From contig QKGS01000060.1 in the NCBI GenBank assembly GCA_003250355.1, positions 1 to 64,000 of the forward strand: 64,000 nucleotides of DNA, in the 5' to 3' direction. Both the position numbers and the translations under genes were made by a program. This DNA is from Bacteroidota bacterium (GTDB taxonomy: Bacteria > Bacteroidota > Bacteroidia > Bacteroidales > SZUA-534). Positions 25,266 to 33,801 of this stretch are shown piece by piece. Position 1 is the stretch's first letter. Every line of letters begins with the position of its first letter. Below the pieces are notes generated by a model that worked only from the letters and a program-made list of their open reading frames with translations, did not search any database and was not told the origin of the DNA.

Positions 25266-26747
25266 ATGAAAAGAGAAATAATTCTTATAGGAGTATTGTT
25301 TTCTGTATTTACTCTTATAGCTCAAGATAGCTTTAAGCATAATAAGGATGGGTTTTCAGTAGAATTTCCTGCACCTAATGTAGAAGTTAGTAAAAACTTA
25401 AGTAAATACTATAAAGAGATTCGAGGCATTCGTTACCTGCTTTACAAAGCTTCAGATTATGATATGGAGTTGTCGGACTTAATGAGCAATAATAAATCGC
25501 AACAAGTAAATGAATATAAAGTAGGTAGAGAAAATTATCGAGTAGCTAACGTATACGGATTATTTGAATTAACATTAACATCGGATATAAAGAAGAATTT
25601 GAATCCTTCGAGCTTTTATAATAAAACGGTATTAAAAGGAGAAGCAGCAATGGAAGGTTCGAAAAAGCCTGCAAATACATGGTTGTTTGAAATTGATAAC
25701 GGAGTAATTGTTCTAAGTGTTATGTCTCTGAGAGATGATAATTATCCGGATCTTTCAACTGTTTATCCTTTTATTTCATCACTAAAACTTGCCGATGGTT
25801 ACACTTATGATATTCCAATAAATATTACTGCTGCAAATTACAAATACGATGGGCCTAATATTGGAACAGGCTTTACATTTGCCTCACAACCTCAACAACA
25901 ATCTCAAGACCAACCCGGAGCAGTAATTCAGAGAAGTGAAAGTGATTATCAACAAAGTAGTACCCCTTTGTCTGATGTAGATGAAAACATACCAACTGCA
26001 GCCAAGGAAAATAAAAATACATTTGCTGTAATAATCGGAAATGAAGACTATGACAATGAGATAAAAGTAAACTACGCCAAAAATGATGCAAATACATTTA
26101 AAAAATATGTAGTAAAAACATTAGGTGTTCCGGTCGATCAGGTTCATTATATTGAAAATGCAACGTTTGGTAAAATGCTGGGTGAGCTTGACTGGCTAAA
26201 AAGTGTTGCAAAAGCATATGCAGGAGAGGCTAAAATAATTTTTTACTATGCCGGACACGGTATGCCCGATAATGAAACAAAAAGTGCATATCTGTTACCC
26301 GTTGATGGTTCTGCTTCGCAAACACGCACGGCTATAAAAATTGATGAACTTTACGGCATATTAAATAACAGCCCTGTGAAACAATCGACAGTGTTCTTAG
26401 ATGCTTGTTTTAGCGGAGCAGCCCGCGATGGTATGTTGGCATCGGGCAGGGGTGTAACCATTAAGCCCAAAACATCGGTACCAACAGGTAAACTTGTTGT
26501 GTTTACTGCTGTATCAGGCGATCAAACAGCCCACCCATACGAGGAAAAGGGCCATGGATTATTTACATACTATTTGTTAAAAAAACTACAGGAAACCAAA
26601 GGTGATGTAACTTATAAGGAACTTGGCGATTACATTAATTCAGAAGTAACTAAGCGTTCTGTTGTAAGTGGCAAAGAGCAAAGCCCAAAAGTTAATGTAG
26701 GTACTTCAATTGTAAATGAATGGGGTGGTTGGAAGTTTGTTGATTAA
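25266..26747 (+). CDS. Secreted caspase-family (C14) peptidase with novel N-terminal domain
   Basis: A 493-residue protein beginning with a signal peptide (MKREIILIGVLFSVFTLIAQ). Residues 20-185 form a globular alpha/beta region (HNKDGFSVEFPAPNVEV, YRVANVYGLFELTLTSD, VIVLSVMSLRDDNYPDL) unlike the propeller of its neighbour, followed by a Gln/Ser/Pro-rich linker. The C-terminal caspase domain (about 250-493) is closely related to that of the upstream gene: KNTFAVIIGNEDYDNEIKVNYAKNDANTFKKYV, His331 in YYAGHGMPDN and Cys381 in FLDACFSGAAR. Both catalytic residues are present. The shared peptidase domain suggests tandem duplication with exchange of the sensing N-terminus. A terminator follows. 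Confidence 0.85.
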   Translation: MKREIILIGVLFSVFTLIAQDSFKHNKDGFSVEFPAPNVEVSKNLSKYYKEIRGIRYLLYKASDYDMELSDLMSNNKSQQVNEYKVGRENYRVANVYGLFELTLTSDIKKNLNPSSFYNKTVLKGEAAMEGSKKPANTWLFEIDNGVIVLSVMSLRDDNYPDLSTVYPFISSLKLADGYTYDIPINITAANYKYDGPNIGTGFTFASQPQQQSQDQPGAVIQRSESDYQQSSTPLSDVDENIPTAAKENKNTFAVIIGNEDYDNEIKVNYAKNDANTFKKYVVKTLGVPVDQVHYIENATFGKMLGELDWLKSVAKAYAGEAKIIFYYAGHGMPDNETKSAYLLPVDGSASQTRTAIKIDELYGILNNSPVKQSTVFLDACFSGAARDGMLASGRGVTIKPKTSVPTGKLVVFTAVSGDQTAHPYEEKGHGLFTYYLLKKLQETKGDVTYKELGDYINSEVTKRSVVSGKEQSPKVNVGTSIVNEWGGWKFVD

Positions 26748-26768
26748 CAATATAAGTTATATTCATTG

Positions 26769-26802
26769 AAAGGCCTGATTCGGAAAGCGGATTAGGCCTT
26801 TT
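26769..26802 (+). terminator. Intrinsic terminator after the caspase pair
   Basis: AAAGGCCTGATTC pairs with GGATTAGGCCTTTT across a short loop, with one mismatch, followed by TTAAATTT. Confidence 0.65.
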
Positions 26803-26857
26803 AAATTTGCTAAATATCAGATGCAAATATTAAGAAAGATTACCGGAATGATTCCCC

Positions 26858-26865
26858 TAATTTTG
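26858..26865 (+). promoter_or_regulatory. -7 promoter element of the TrpD-like gene
   Basis: TAATTTTG matches TAnnTTTG and ends 9 bases before the first ATG at 26875, leaving a very short leader. Confidence 0.4.
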
Positions 26866-26874
26866 TGAAAAAAT

Positions 26875-27987
26875 ATGGAAATGGAAGAGTTAAATATTAA
26901 GGAATTTGGTCAGGTAATAATGCGCCTGATAAATAAAGAAAATTTGACAAGAGAAGAAGCTTACGATGCATTTTCAATTGTTCTGCGTGGCAAAACTACT
27001 GATATTCAACAAGGAGCATTTTTGGCGGCATTAAGTACTAAGGGTGAAACAAAAGATGAAATTGCAGGTTGCTGGCAGGCTATTTATGACAATGATACTG
27101 TAAAAGTTACCCCAAAAGTTAACGATGTTATTGTTGAGAATTGTGGTACAGGAATGGACTCTTTTAAAACATTCAATATCAGTACTTGTGCATCGTTAGT
27201 AGCGGCAGCCGGTGATGTTAAAATTGCGCGTCACGGGGCAAGAGCGTTAACAAGTGCTTGCGGTACAGTTGATATTGCCGAGGCTTTAGGAGTAGATGTT
27301 GAAGGCGGTGTTGAGATAGCTGTAAAGAGCCTTGAAGAAACAGGCATTGCATTGTTTAATGGTATGAGTCCGAAGGTTCACCCAATGGCTCTTGGAAGAA
27401 TTCTATCTCAGATGTCATTCGGATCAACATTAAATATTGCAGCTTCACTTGCAAGCCCTGTAATACCTGATGTTGGTGTTCGCGGAGTATATTCGAAAGA
27501 TATGCTTAAGCCTGTTGCAGAAGTAATGAAAGAGATTGGTTATAAACGTGCTCTTATATTTAATGGTGCTATTAACGGTATGGAAGCTACAATGGACGAA
27601 GCATCGGTATCGGGGGTAACTTCATTTGCTGAAATTTGTGATGATGGAATAATCCGTGAATATGACCTTAAACCGGAAGATGTTGGCATTCCAACTCAGA
27701 ATATTGAAGATATAAAAACTATGGGTTCTGTTGATAAGGAGAAGAAACGTATTGTAAATCTTCTTACATCAGGTAAGAAAGATGCTGCATTCTATTCTGT
27801 TGCTTACAATGCCGGACTTATATTTTATGCTGCGGGTAAGTCTGGTTCAATTAAAGAGGGAGTTCAGAAAGCTATCGGAATTTTAGAGTCGGGGAAAGGG
27901 TATGAAACTTTGCAGAAATGGGCTCAGGTTCAGAATTTAAATCCTGCCGAAGGGTTGAAGATTCTTGAATCAGTATCAGCTAATTAA
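26875..27987 (+). CDS. TrpD-like phosphoribosyltransferase paralogue
   Basis: A 370-residue protein with the full anthranilate phosphoribosyltransferase fold: an N-terminal helical domain (LTREEAYDAFSIVLRG, IQQGAFLAALSTKGET) and the PRPP/magnesium site ENCGTGMDSFKTFNIST. The residues that hold anthranilate in true TrpD have changed: the usual HGNR loop reads HGAR (about residue 120), and the segment normally reading PVRxxLGxRTxFNxLGPL is GRILSQMSFGSTLNIAASLASP. It is also longer than TrpD (about 340). No other trp genes are nearby; the next intact large gene is a CobT fusion. This is therefore probably a TrpD-family enzyme with another acceptor, such as an aromatic base, which is an inference. 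ATG 26881 is an alternative start. Confidence 0.75.
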   Translation: MEMEELNIKEFGQVIMRLINKENLTREEAYDAFSIVLRGKTTDIQQGAFLAALSTKGETKDEIAGCWQAIYDNDTVKVTPKVNDVIVENCGTGMDSFKTFNISTCASLVAAAGDVKIARHGARALTSACGTVDIAEALGVDVEGGVEIAVKSLEETGIALFNGMSPKVHPMALGRILSQMSFGSTLNIAASLASPVIPDVGVRGVYSKDMLKPVAEVMKEIGYKRALIFNGAINGMEATMDEASVSGVTSFAEICDDGIIREYDLKPEDVGIPTQNIEDIKTMGSVDKEKKRIVNLLTSGKKDAAFYSVAYNAGLIFYAAGKSGSIKEGVQKAIGILESGKGYETLQKWAQVQNLNPAEGLKILESVSAN

Positions 27988-28589
27988 GTTGTAAGTTTCG
28001 GGTTACAGGTTTCAAGTTTTAATTAAGCCCCAAGGGGGCGAAATAAAATAGCCCGGTGTGAAGCGCCGGGTGAAAAAATGAAAATATAAGAACTTTGCCA
28101 GCCTACCGTCAGACCAATGTTAATAAGTTTAGAGATTCACCCCCTATAATTATTCACTTCGGTCATGAGGTCGCTACGCTCAGTTCCCTCAAGGGGATAC
28201 CTGCCTACCGCAGGCAGGCTGCTTCGATGTAGCAACACAGGTTTTTAAACCTGTGAAATAGATTAGTTATGGAAATTTAAGGCTGAAAGCCTGACCTTGT
28301 TTTACAGGGCGGTCTTTCAGACCTGTTCTTTTAACGATTGCGTAAAATAGGGATAAATCCCTATTCTTATAAAGGTAGGGCTTTCAGCCCATAATTTGAT
28401 TTAGCTTCACGGCTATGCCCTTGAGGGAGGTTAGGAGGGGGAACTTTAAACACCTTAACTTATTGAAATTGATCGTCAGGCAAGCACGCATGATAGTTAA
28501 ATTGAAAATTAATTGTTAATATGCAATGTATATAGTGATAACCACTTATAGTAACACTATATGTTTTTATTTACTTTCTAAATAAATAT
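27988..28589. repeat. Repeat-rich spacer with small hairpins
   Basis: No gene is visible in about 600 bases. It is a mosaic of short inverted repeats and G/C-rich tracts: GCCCGGTGTGAAGCGCCGGGT near 28051 (21 bases; arms CCCGG/CCGGG), CCTGCCT/AGGCAGG around ACCGC (28200-28218), CACAGGTTT/AAACCTGTG (28236-28255), AGGGATAAATCCCT near 28348, and several copies of the phrase family GGCTGAAAGCCTGACC, CTTTCAGACC, GGGCTTTCAGCCC. It looks like nested remnants of extragenic repeats inserted between the TrpD-like gene and its neighbours. Confidence 0.6.
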
Positions 28590-28793
28590 ATGGAACTGCT
28601 AACAATAAAATCAGATGAACAGTACCTTCGTTTTACAGCGCAAGGCTACGAACTTACTAATATGAGTAAGGCTTCAGTGTATCCGCTATCGCAGGAAAAT
28701 AAAGTAGTGGAGTTCTACAACAAATACTTATCTGAATTAAATAATCTTCAAGTTAAAAAGCTAATTATAATTGAGGAGGATTATAATATTTAA
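28590..28793 (+). CDS. Small hypothetical protein
   Basis: A 67-residue ORF, MELLTIKSDEQYLRFTAQGYELTNMSKAS..., with mixed alpha/beta character, no signal peptide and no Cys motif. I do not recognise a family. The length, Bacteroidetes-like codon use and the regular spacing (48 bases before the CobT fusion gene) make it plausible, and a run with the arms ACCTG/CAGGT then TTTTTT at 28800-28813 could end its transcript. It could equally be a chance ORF at the edge of a repeat-rich spacer. Confidence 0.4.
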   Translation: MELLTIKSDEQYLRFTAQGYELTNMSKASVYPLSQENKVVEFYNKYLSELNNLQVKKLIIIEEDYNI

Positions 28794-28841
28794 TTCAAGA
28801 CCTGACAGGTTTTTTGTTGAATTAAAAGGATATTATTATAA

Positions 28842-30935
28842 ATGAAACTCGAACTTACAGGAATAAAACAAATATCGCTTAATACAGAACCAAGTGTAAA
28901 GCAAAATAATGGTTGGCTCGAAGCCGATGTTCAGTATTGTGCAATTTGCAGAACCGATGCCAAACTCTGGACTGAAGGTCATCGCGATTTGGTTTTACCG
29001 CGAGTGCCAGGGCACGAAATGGTAGTTTCTGTTAATGGTACAAATTATGCAGTATGGCCGGGAACTTGTTGTGGTGAATGCAAATACTGTAAGTCGGGTG
29101 ATGAGAATCTTTGTGAGGATATGGAGATTATCGGCTTTCATCACGATGGCGGATTTGCTTCTAAAATATCAGTTCCTGAATCGAGTTTGGTAGAGTTGCC
29201 GAAAGGTTTGTCGTTGGTTCATACCTGCTTTGCAGAACCGGCAGGGTGTGCAATGAATGCATTTAAAAAACTAACACTTAAAGGCAATGAACGTATTCTA
29301 ATAATTGGCGGAGGCACGGTAGGTTTATTGACTGCTGCTATGGCAAAAGTACTTGGTGCTAAACCGGTGGTTATTGAGAAAAATGAAACAAAAATCAAAA
29401 AAGCGGCGGAGTTTCAAAAATTAACCAATATTCCAATTTTAAAAGATACAAACGAGAGTAAATTCGATTGCGTATTGAATGCTTGTGCCGACCCTTTGGC
29501 ACTAATGTCAGGGATAACACGACTGGCAAAAGCAGGGCGCTTTGTTCACTTTAGTGGGTTGAGTAAAAATGAGAATCTTGAAACAAACTTGTTAAACCTT
29601 ATTCATTATAAGGAGTTCATAATTTCAGGGGCGTATGGGCATACAAAACAAGATCTGGAAAACGGGCTTCATATTTTGCGTAAGCTTTCTGTTGAACTTG
29701 ATCTGTTAATAGAAGATATTATAAAACCGGAGCAGGCTATTGATTGTTTGCAGGATGTGATTGATGGTAAGGTTTATAAGTATATAATTGATTTTACCGG
29801 TGCTGAAAATACTGCAAAAACAGTTACAAAAACTGTTAAAGTTGAAAAAAAGATTACAAGCTTTCACGAAATATCAGCAAGGATTGGAGTTGGAGATATA
29901 AAACCATTGAGTGAAGAGTTATTTGCAAAAGCGCAGGAGAAGATAGATAATAAGACTAAGCCTTTAGGAGCTTTAGGAACACTGGAGCGTTTGTCGGTTC
30001 AGCTAAGCCTGATACAAAACTCGCTTACACCCGCAATTAAAAGAAAAGCTTTGATAGTATTTGCTGCCGACCATGGAATAGCAGAGGAAGGGGTATCGGC
30101 ATTTCCACAAGAGGTTACCGGGCAAATGGTTGAAAATTTCGTAAAGCAAGGTGCTGCAATTAATGTATTATGTAAGCATAATAATATAGATTTGGTGATT
30201 GTTGATGTTGGAGTTAAGTCAGATTTAATACTACACCCTGATATTATAAATGAACGTGTTGCTAACGGAACTCAGAATTTTGCATTACAACCTGCAATGA
30301 CCGAAGAACAGGTATATGCTGCGCTAAAAGTCGGAGTAGATACATTTAATAAAATGTACTCAAAAGAGCCTATAGATATATTAGGCTTGGGCGAAATGGG
30401 AATTGCCAATACAAGTTCGGCAACGGCAATTATAAGTGTAGTTACAAAAGAGTCTGTTGATAGTTGTGCCGGAAGGGGTACAGGAGTTGATAATCAGGCA
30501 TTGGAGCATAAAGTAAAGGTTATAAAAAAGGCATTGGCGTTTCATAAACCCACCTCCCACAATGCTATAGAGATACTTCAAAAAGTTGGCGGTTTTGAAA
30601 TAGCAGCAATTGCCGGAGCAGCACTTGCTGCAGCAGCAAAAGGTTGTGCTGTGGTACTCGATGGATTAATATCCACTTCGGCCGGTTTGGCAGCTTATTT
30701 AATAAACGCTGAAGCGGGTAAATACTTTATTGCCGGACATAAATCGGTAGAACAGGGACATATTTATGCATTAAAGCATATGGGATTAGAACCTGTACTT
30801 GATTTGGGAATGCGACTTGGTGAGGGAACGGGAGCTGCTCTTACCATTAACCTGGTTGAAGCTTCGGCTAAAATAATGTGCGATATGGCAACATTTGAGT
30901 CGGCAGGGGTTTCAAAAAAGAATGCGGTTTATTAA
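28842..30935 (+). CDS. Fusion of zinc alcohol dehydrogenase (MDR) and CobT phosphoribosyltransferase
   Basis: A 697-residue protein made of two complete enzymes. Residues 1-316 are a medium-chain dehydrogenase: catalytic zinc ligands in YCAICRTDAKLW and VPGHEMV, structural zinc Cys in CGECKYCKSGDENLC, and NAD(P)-binding IIGGGTVGLLTAAMAKVLGA. A linker (about 318-335) joins CobT (about 337-697), nicotinate-nucleotide:dimethylbenzimidazole phosphoribosyltransferase, with ALGTLERLS, FAADHGIAEEGVSAFPQEVT, GLGEMGIANTSSATAI, GHKSVEQGH and the catalytic base Glu661 in RLGEGTGAA. CobT activates the lower ligand of cobalamin. The fused dehydrogenase may modify the base or an alcohol precursor, which is inferred from fusion only. 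No other cobalamin genes are in the window. Confidence 0.9.
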   Translation: MKLELTGIKQISLNTEPSVKQNNGWLEADVQYCAICRTDAKLWTEGHRDLVLPRVPGHEMVVSVNGTNYAVWPGTCCGECKYCKSGDENLCEDMEIIGFHHDGGFASKISVPESSLVELPKGLSLVHTCFAEPAGCAMNAFKKLTLKGNERILIIGGGTVGLLTAAMAKVLGAKPVVIEKNETKIKKAAEFQKLTNIPILKDTNESKFDCVLNACADPLALMSGITRLAKAGRFVHFSGLSKNENLETNLLNLIHYKEFIISGAYGHTKQDLENGLHILRKLSVELDLLIEDIIKPEQAIDCLQDVIDGKVYKYIIDFTGAENTAKTVTKTVKVEKKITSFHEISARIGVGDIKPLSEELFAKAQEKIDNKTKPLGALGTLERLSVQLSLIQNSLTPAIKRKALIVFAADHGIAEEGVSAFPQEVTGQMVENFVKQGAAINVLCKHNNIDLVIVDVGVKSDLILHPDIINERVANGTQNFALQPAMTEEQVYAALKVGVDTFNKMYSKEPIDILGLGEMGIANTSSATAIISVVTKESVDSCAGRGTGVDNQALEHKVKVIKKALAFHKPTSHNAIEILQKVGGFEIAAIAGAALAAAAKGCAVVLDGLISTSAGLAAYLINAEAGKYFIAGHKSVEQGHIYALKHMGLEPVLDLGMRLGEGTGAALTINLVEASAKIMCDMATFESAGVSKKNAVY

Positions 30936-31137
30936 ATAAAGATTTCATTTTTCACTAAAAAGGGTTATTTTTGGTTTTAACCAAAACAAAGGGTGCTGAT
31001 ATTCAGCATAAAATATATTAACCACGTATATAATTTTAATTATATAATAGAAAGTGAAAAAGTGGAGTCCAGAACCCACATTAAAAAACGGGGAGAAACT
31101 GAAAAGCCTTACGAGTAAGACAAAAACCAATTTAATT

Positions 31138-31482
31138 ATGAGAATAGCAATTGTTTTTTATGTAGCAATTATTGTATTATTAATTGCAGCACAGTGGAAA
31201 ATTTATACAAAAGCAGGTAAGCCGGGTTGGGCTTGTATTGTACCTATCTACAACATTATTGTATTGTTAGAAATTGTAGGAAAACCATTATGGTGGATTA
31301 TTCTACTATTAATACCCGGGGTAAACATTGTATTTGCAATTTGGATGATAAATTTATTATCGAAAAGTTTTGGAAAAACAGAAGGGTTTACAATAGGACT
31401 ACTGCTTTTATCATTTATTTTTTATCCAATACTTGGTTTCGGTTCAGCATCGTATGAAGGACCTGCCGGCGCAGCAAAATAA
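31138..31482 (+). CDS. DUF5684 small integral membrane protein
   Basis: A 114-residue membrane protein starting MRIAIVFYVAIIVLLIAAQWKIY. The DUF5684 signature GKPGWACIVPIYNIIVLLEIVGKPLWWIILLLIPGVNIVFAIWMINLLSKSFGK spans three hydrophobic segments. A fourth follows (GFTIGLLLLSFIFYPILGFG) before a short Gly/Ala tail. The family is annotated in some databases as similar to signal peptidase I neighbours, but its function is unknown. The frame is open from a GTG at 31054, but that extension is charged, non-conserved text upstream of a hydrophobic start, so 31138 is preferred. A strong terminator follows. Confidence 0.8.
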   Translation: MRIAIVFYVAIIVLLIAAQWKIYTKAGKPGWACIVPIYNIIVLLEIVGKPLWWIILLLIPGVNIVFAIWMINLLSKSFGKTEGFTIGLLLLSFIFYPILGFGSASYEGPAGAAK

Positions 31483-31510
31483 AATATTTCAAAATTGTTT
31501 TATAAAATAA

Positions 31511-31545
31511 AAACTCTGAGATTACTGTAATTTCAGAGTTTTTTA
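31511..31545 (+). terminator. Intrinsic terminator after the DUF5684 gene
   Basis: AAACTCTGA (31511-31519) pairs with TCAGAGTTT (31533-31541), with an inner ATTAC/GTAAT pairing, then T residues. Confidence 0.8.
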
Positions 31546-31583
31546 TTTAATATACGTCAATATTAAAAATAAAAATATAATGA

Positions 31584-32390
31584 CAAGCACGTTTACAAAC
31601 TCATGGAATTATTGTAGAGTATTGTGAGGTAGATAAATACGGCTTTGTATCGGCAGAACAAATTTTAAGCATGATTGATGATGATACATTTTTAGTGTGT
31701 TGTATGCTTGCAAATAATAAGCTTGGAACTATTCAGAATGTGAAGGAAGTATCAAAGCGGGCAAAGGAAAAGGGAGTATTGATATTTTCTGATTGCGTTC
31801 AGGCTTTGGGCAAAATTCCGATAAATGTGAAGGAATTGGGAGCAGACTATGCAATATTTTCAGCACATAAACTATATGGGCCAAAGGGGTGTGGAGCAAT
31901 GTATGCACGGATAAGTGCTCCTGAAATTCAGTTTGTGCATGGTGGTCATCAGGAAGAAGGGCTGAGAGCCGGAACGGAATCGGTTCATAATATTGCAGGA
32001 TTTGGTGCTGCTTGTAAACAGGTGCCAAAGCTTATAAAGCATACAGAAAAGGAACATGATTTGAAGCACTATTTTGCCGAAAGGCTAAAGGAGTTTAACG
32101 GAAATATTATTATAAATTCACCTGAAAACAATAGCCTTCCCAATACATTGAGCATAAGGTTTGTCGGAAAAAGTAATAGTGAGGTATTGCATACACTCGA
32201 TTATTATGGAATAGCAGTATCGGCAGGTTCGGCATGTAGTACAAGCTTGGATAAACCTTCGCATGTACTTACAGCTATTGGTTTAAGCGAGCAGGAAGCA
32301 AGGGAAACCATCAGGGTAAGTTTGGGTATTGATACTACAAAAAAAGATATTGATTACACTCTGAAAATACTCAGTAAACATTTACTTTAA
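31584..32390 (+). pseudogene. Cysteine desulfurase (NifS/IscS family), N-terminally truncated
   Basis: In-frame homology to cysteine desulfurases runs from LQTHGIIVEYCEVDKYGFVSAEQIL (about 31593) to the stop at 32390, some 265 residues against about 380 for the family. The PLP lysine (SAHKLYGPKGCG) and the catalytic Cys loop (SAGSACSTSL) are intact, but roughly the first 115 residues, including the N-terminal arm and the first part of the PLP domain, are gone. The longest ATG-initiated frame starts only at 31671. Directly upstream is a terminator and non-homologous sequence (ATG at 31580 opens a 15-codon ORF in another frame), so the 5' part was deleted or left behind by rearrangement. Activity is unlikely. 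Confidence 0.85.
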
Positions 32391-32399
32391 AAGGCAATT

Positions 32400-32520
32400 T
32401 TATTTTTCAGTTTTTCGCTTATTTAAAATATAGCCTAGTTGAATACTTCCCATAGGAGCACCCTGAATCTGTCTACTGTTATCGGAAATTACACCTCCAA
32501 ACCGGCAGATAAATTCCAAT
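32400..32520 (-). pseudogene. C-terminal remnant of an outer-membrane-type protein
   Basis: On the minus strand a frame reading FICRFGGVISDNSRQIQGAP, MGSIQLGYILNKRKTEK and stop ends at 32400. The alternating polar/hydrophobic run closing in GSIQLGYILNKRK is like the last strands of Bacteroidetes outer-membrane barrels. An in-frame stop a few codons upstream leaves only about 43 residues. The parent family is not identifiable. Confidence 0.4.
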
Positions 32521-32540
32521 AGAAATTTTTAATTATTTCA

Positions 32541-33761
32541 TTATAGGTGTAATATAAGTTGGGCAAAGTTAGTATAATTTTCAGGGGCATTGAATTTTGC
32601 GTTCCAGGTGTTAAAAGCAACTTTACGTTTCATTGCTTTTTCATTATCGGTAAGGTTGTAAAACGTGTTTATGGTATTGGCAACCTCAGCGGGGGTAGGC
32701 TTGGGGTTTATCAAAAATCCGTTTTTATTATTAACTATCTCAGAAGTTCCGCCAACATTGGTTGCGATAACCGGAATACCAAAACTCATAACCTCCATTA
32801 TCGATACTGGTATCCCTTCTGTAAAACTAACATTTACAAACACATCAACCTGGTTCGAGTTTAAATATTCTATTACTTGCGAATTTGATACACGACCTTT
32901 CATATCAAACTTGCCCGGAATTAATTGTTGTGCAAGGGCAGCTATCTCATTTTGCAAATTACCATCGCCAAAGTGTACCCACTTAAATGGAATATTCAAT
33001 AATGCTAAAGCTCTTACAAGTGTTTCCAAATTTTTCAAAGCAATGGTATTACTTATTGTTAAAATTTGAAATTCGGTTGATGTGTTTACTTTATTATCGC
33101 CGCGCTTGGGGACTCCCAAATATGAAACACTGATTTTGTTCACATACTTGGGTAATAATTCGGAATAATAGTCATTACCCTTTTGTGAAATTGCAAATAC
33201 TCTATTCAGGTTATTAAATATATAGCTTCTGAATGGCAAGTAATTAATTTCGCTTGCTTCAAAATACGTATCCCAACCGTGCATACGTGAAAATGCCGTT
33301 ATATTTTTATGCTTACGCTTATAATCGGCTATTGCAAAAGCCATATCGTTATTCCAATACGAATACAGATATATATTTTCGTTTTTAGAATATTTATTTA
33401 CCATTATTTCTAAAAATTTGCTCCACACTTTTGCTTTATGTAGTGTTTGTAACATAGTGTTTACCACCGGCAGAGTAATTTTTATATTATAATGTTTTTT
33501 AATAATATTCAGCTCTTTGAAAAACAGGATATTAAAAATTTGTAAAGTCGACAATAGTTTGCCGGCTGTCGATAATTCATACCCTTTTCTTTCTAATACA
33601 ACATTTTTAGGTACTTCGCGAGTTTGTATATTGATAGTATCGTTTGAAACAATAACAACTTTATGGAACGCTTCGGCTAAATAAGAAATTTCATTCTCAA
33701 TAAAAGTTTCACCCTTTCCGAATGGGTATGAGCTTGTAAAAAAGAAAAGTGTTTTTGGCAT
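32541..33761 (-). CDS. Glycosyltransferase family 4 (GT-B) protein
   Basis: A 406-residue GT-B glycosyltransferase. The N-terminal domain starts KTLFFFTSSYPFGKGETFIENEI, a typical capsule/LPS transferase beginning (FGKGE), and the C-terminal nucleotide-sugar domain has ILTISNTIALKNLETLVRALALL and the EX7E motif region FVNVSFTEGIPVSIMEVMSFGIPVIATNVGGTSEIV. It should transfer a hexose from a nucleotide sugar in cytoplasmic assembly of an extracellular or lipopolysaccharide glycan. It is the only minus-strand glycosyltransferase of the island and stands next to the outer-membrane remnant and divergently from the AlbA-type regulator gene. Sugar specificity is not predictable. Confidence 0.9.
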   Translation of the reverse strand: MPKTLFFFTSSYPFGKGETFIENEISYLAEAFHKVVIVSNDTINIQTREVPKNVVLERKGYELSTAGKLLSTLQIFNILFFKELNIIKKHYNIKITLPVVNTMLQTLHKAKVWSKFLEIMVNKYSKNENIYLYSYWNNDMAFAIADYKRKHKNITAFSRMHGWDTYFEASEINYLPFRSYIFNNLNRVFAISQKGNDYYSELLPKYVNKISVSYLGVPKRGDNKVNTSTEFQILTISNTIALKNLETLVRALALLNIPFKWVHFGDGNLQNEIAALAQQLIPGKFDMKGRVSNSQVIEYLNSNQVDVFVNVSFTEGIPVSIMEVMSFGIPVIATNVGGTSEIVNNKNGFLINPKPTPAEVANTINTFYNLTDNEKAMKRKVAFNTWNAKFNAPENYTNFAQLILHL

Positions 33762-33771
33762 CGGTTTTTGT

Positions 33772-33779
33772 TACATTTG
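33772..33779 (+). promoter_or_regulatory. -7 promoter element of the AlbA-domain gene
   Basis: TACATTTG matches TAnnTTTG, 22 bases upstream of the ATG at 33802, in the 40-base divergent spacer. Confidence 0.4.
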
Positions 33780-33801
33780 TTTTTAAAGATAATAAGTACC
33801 G

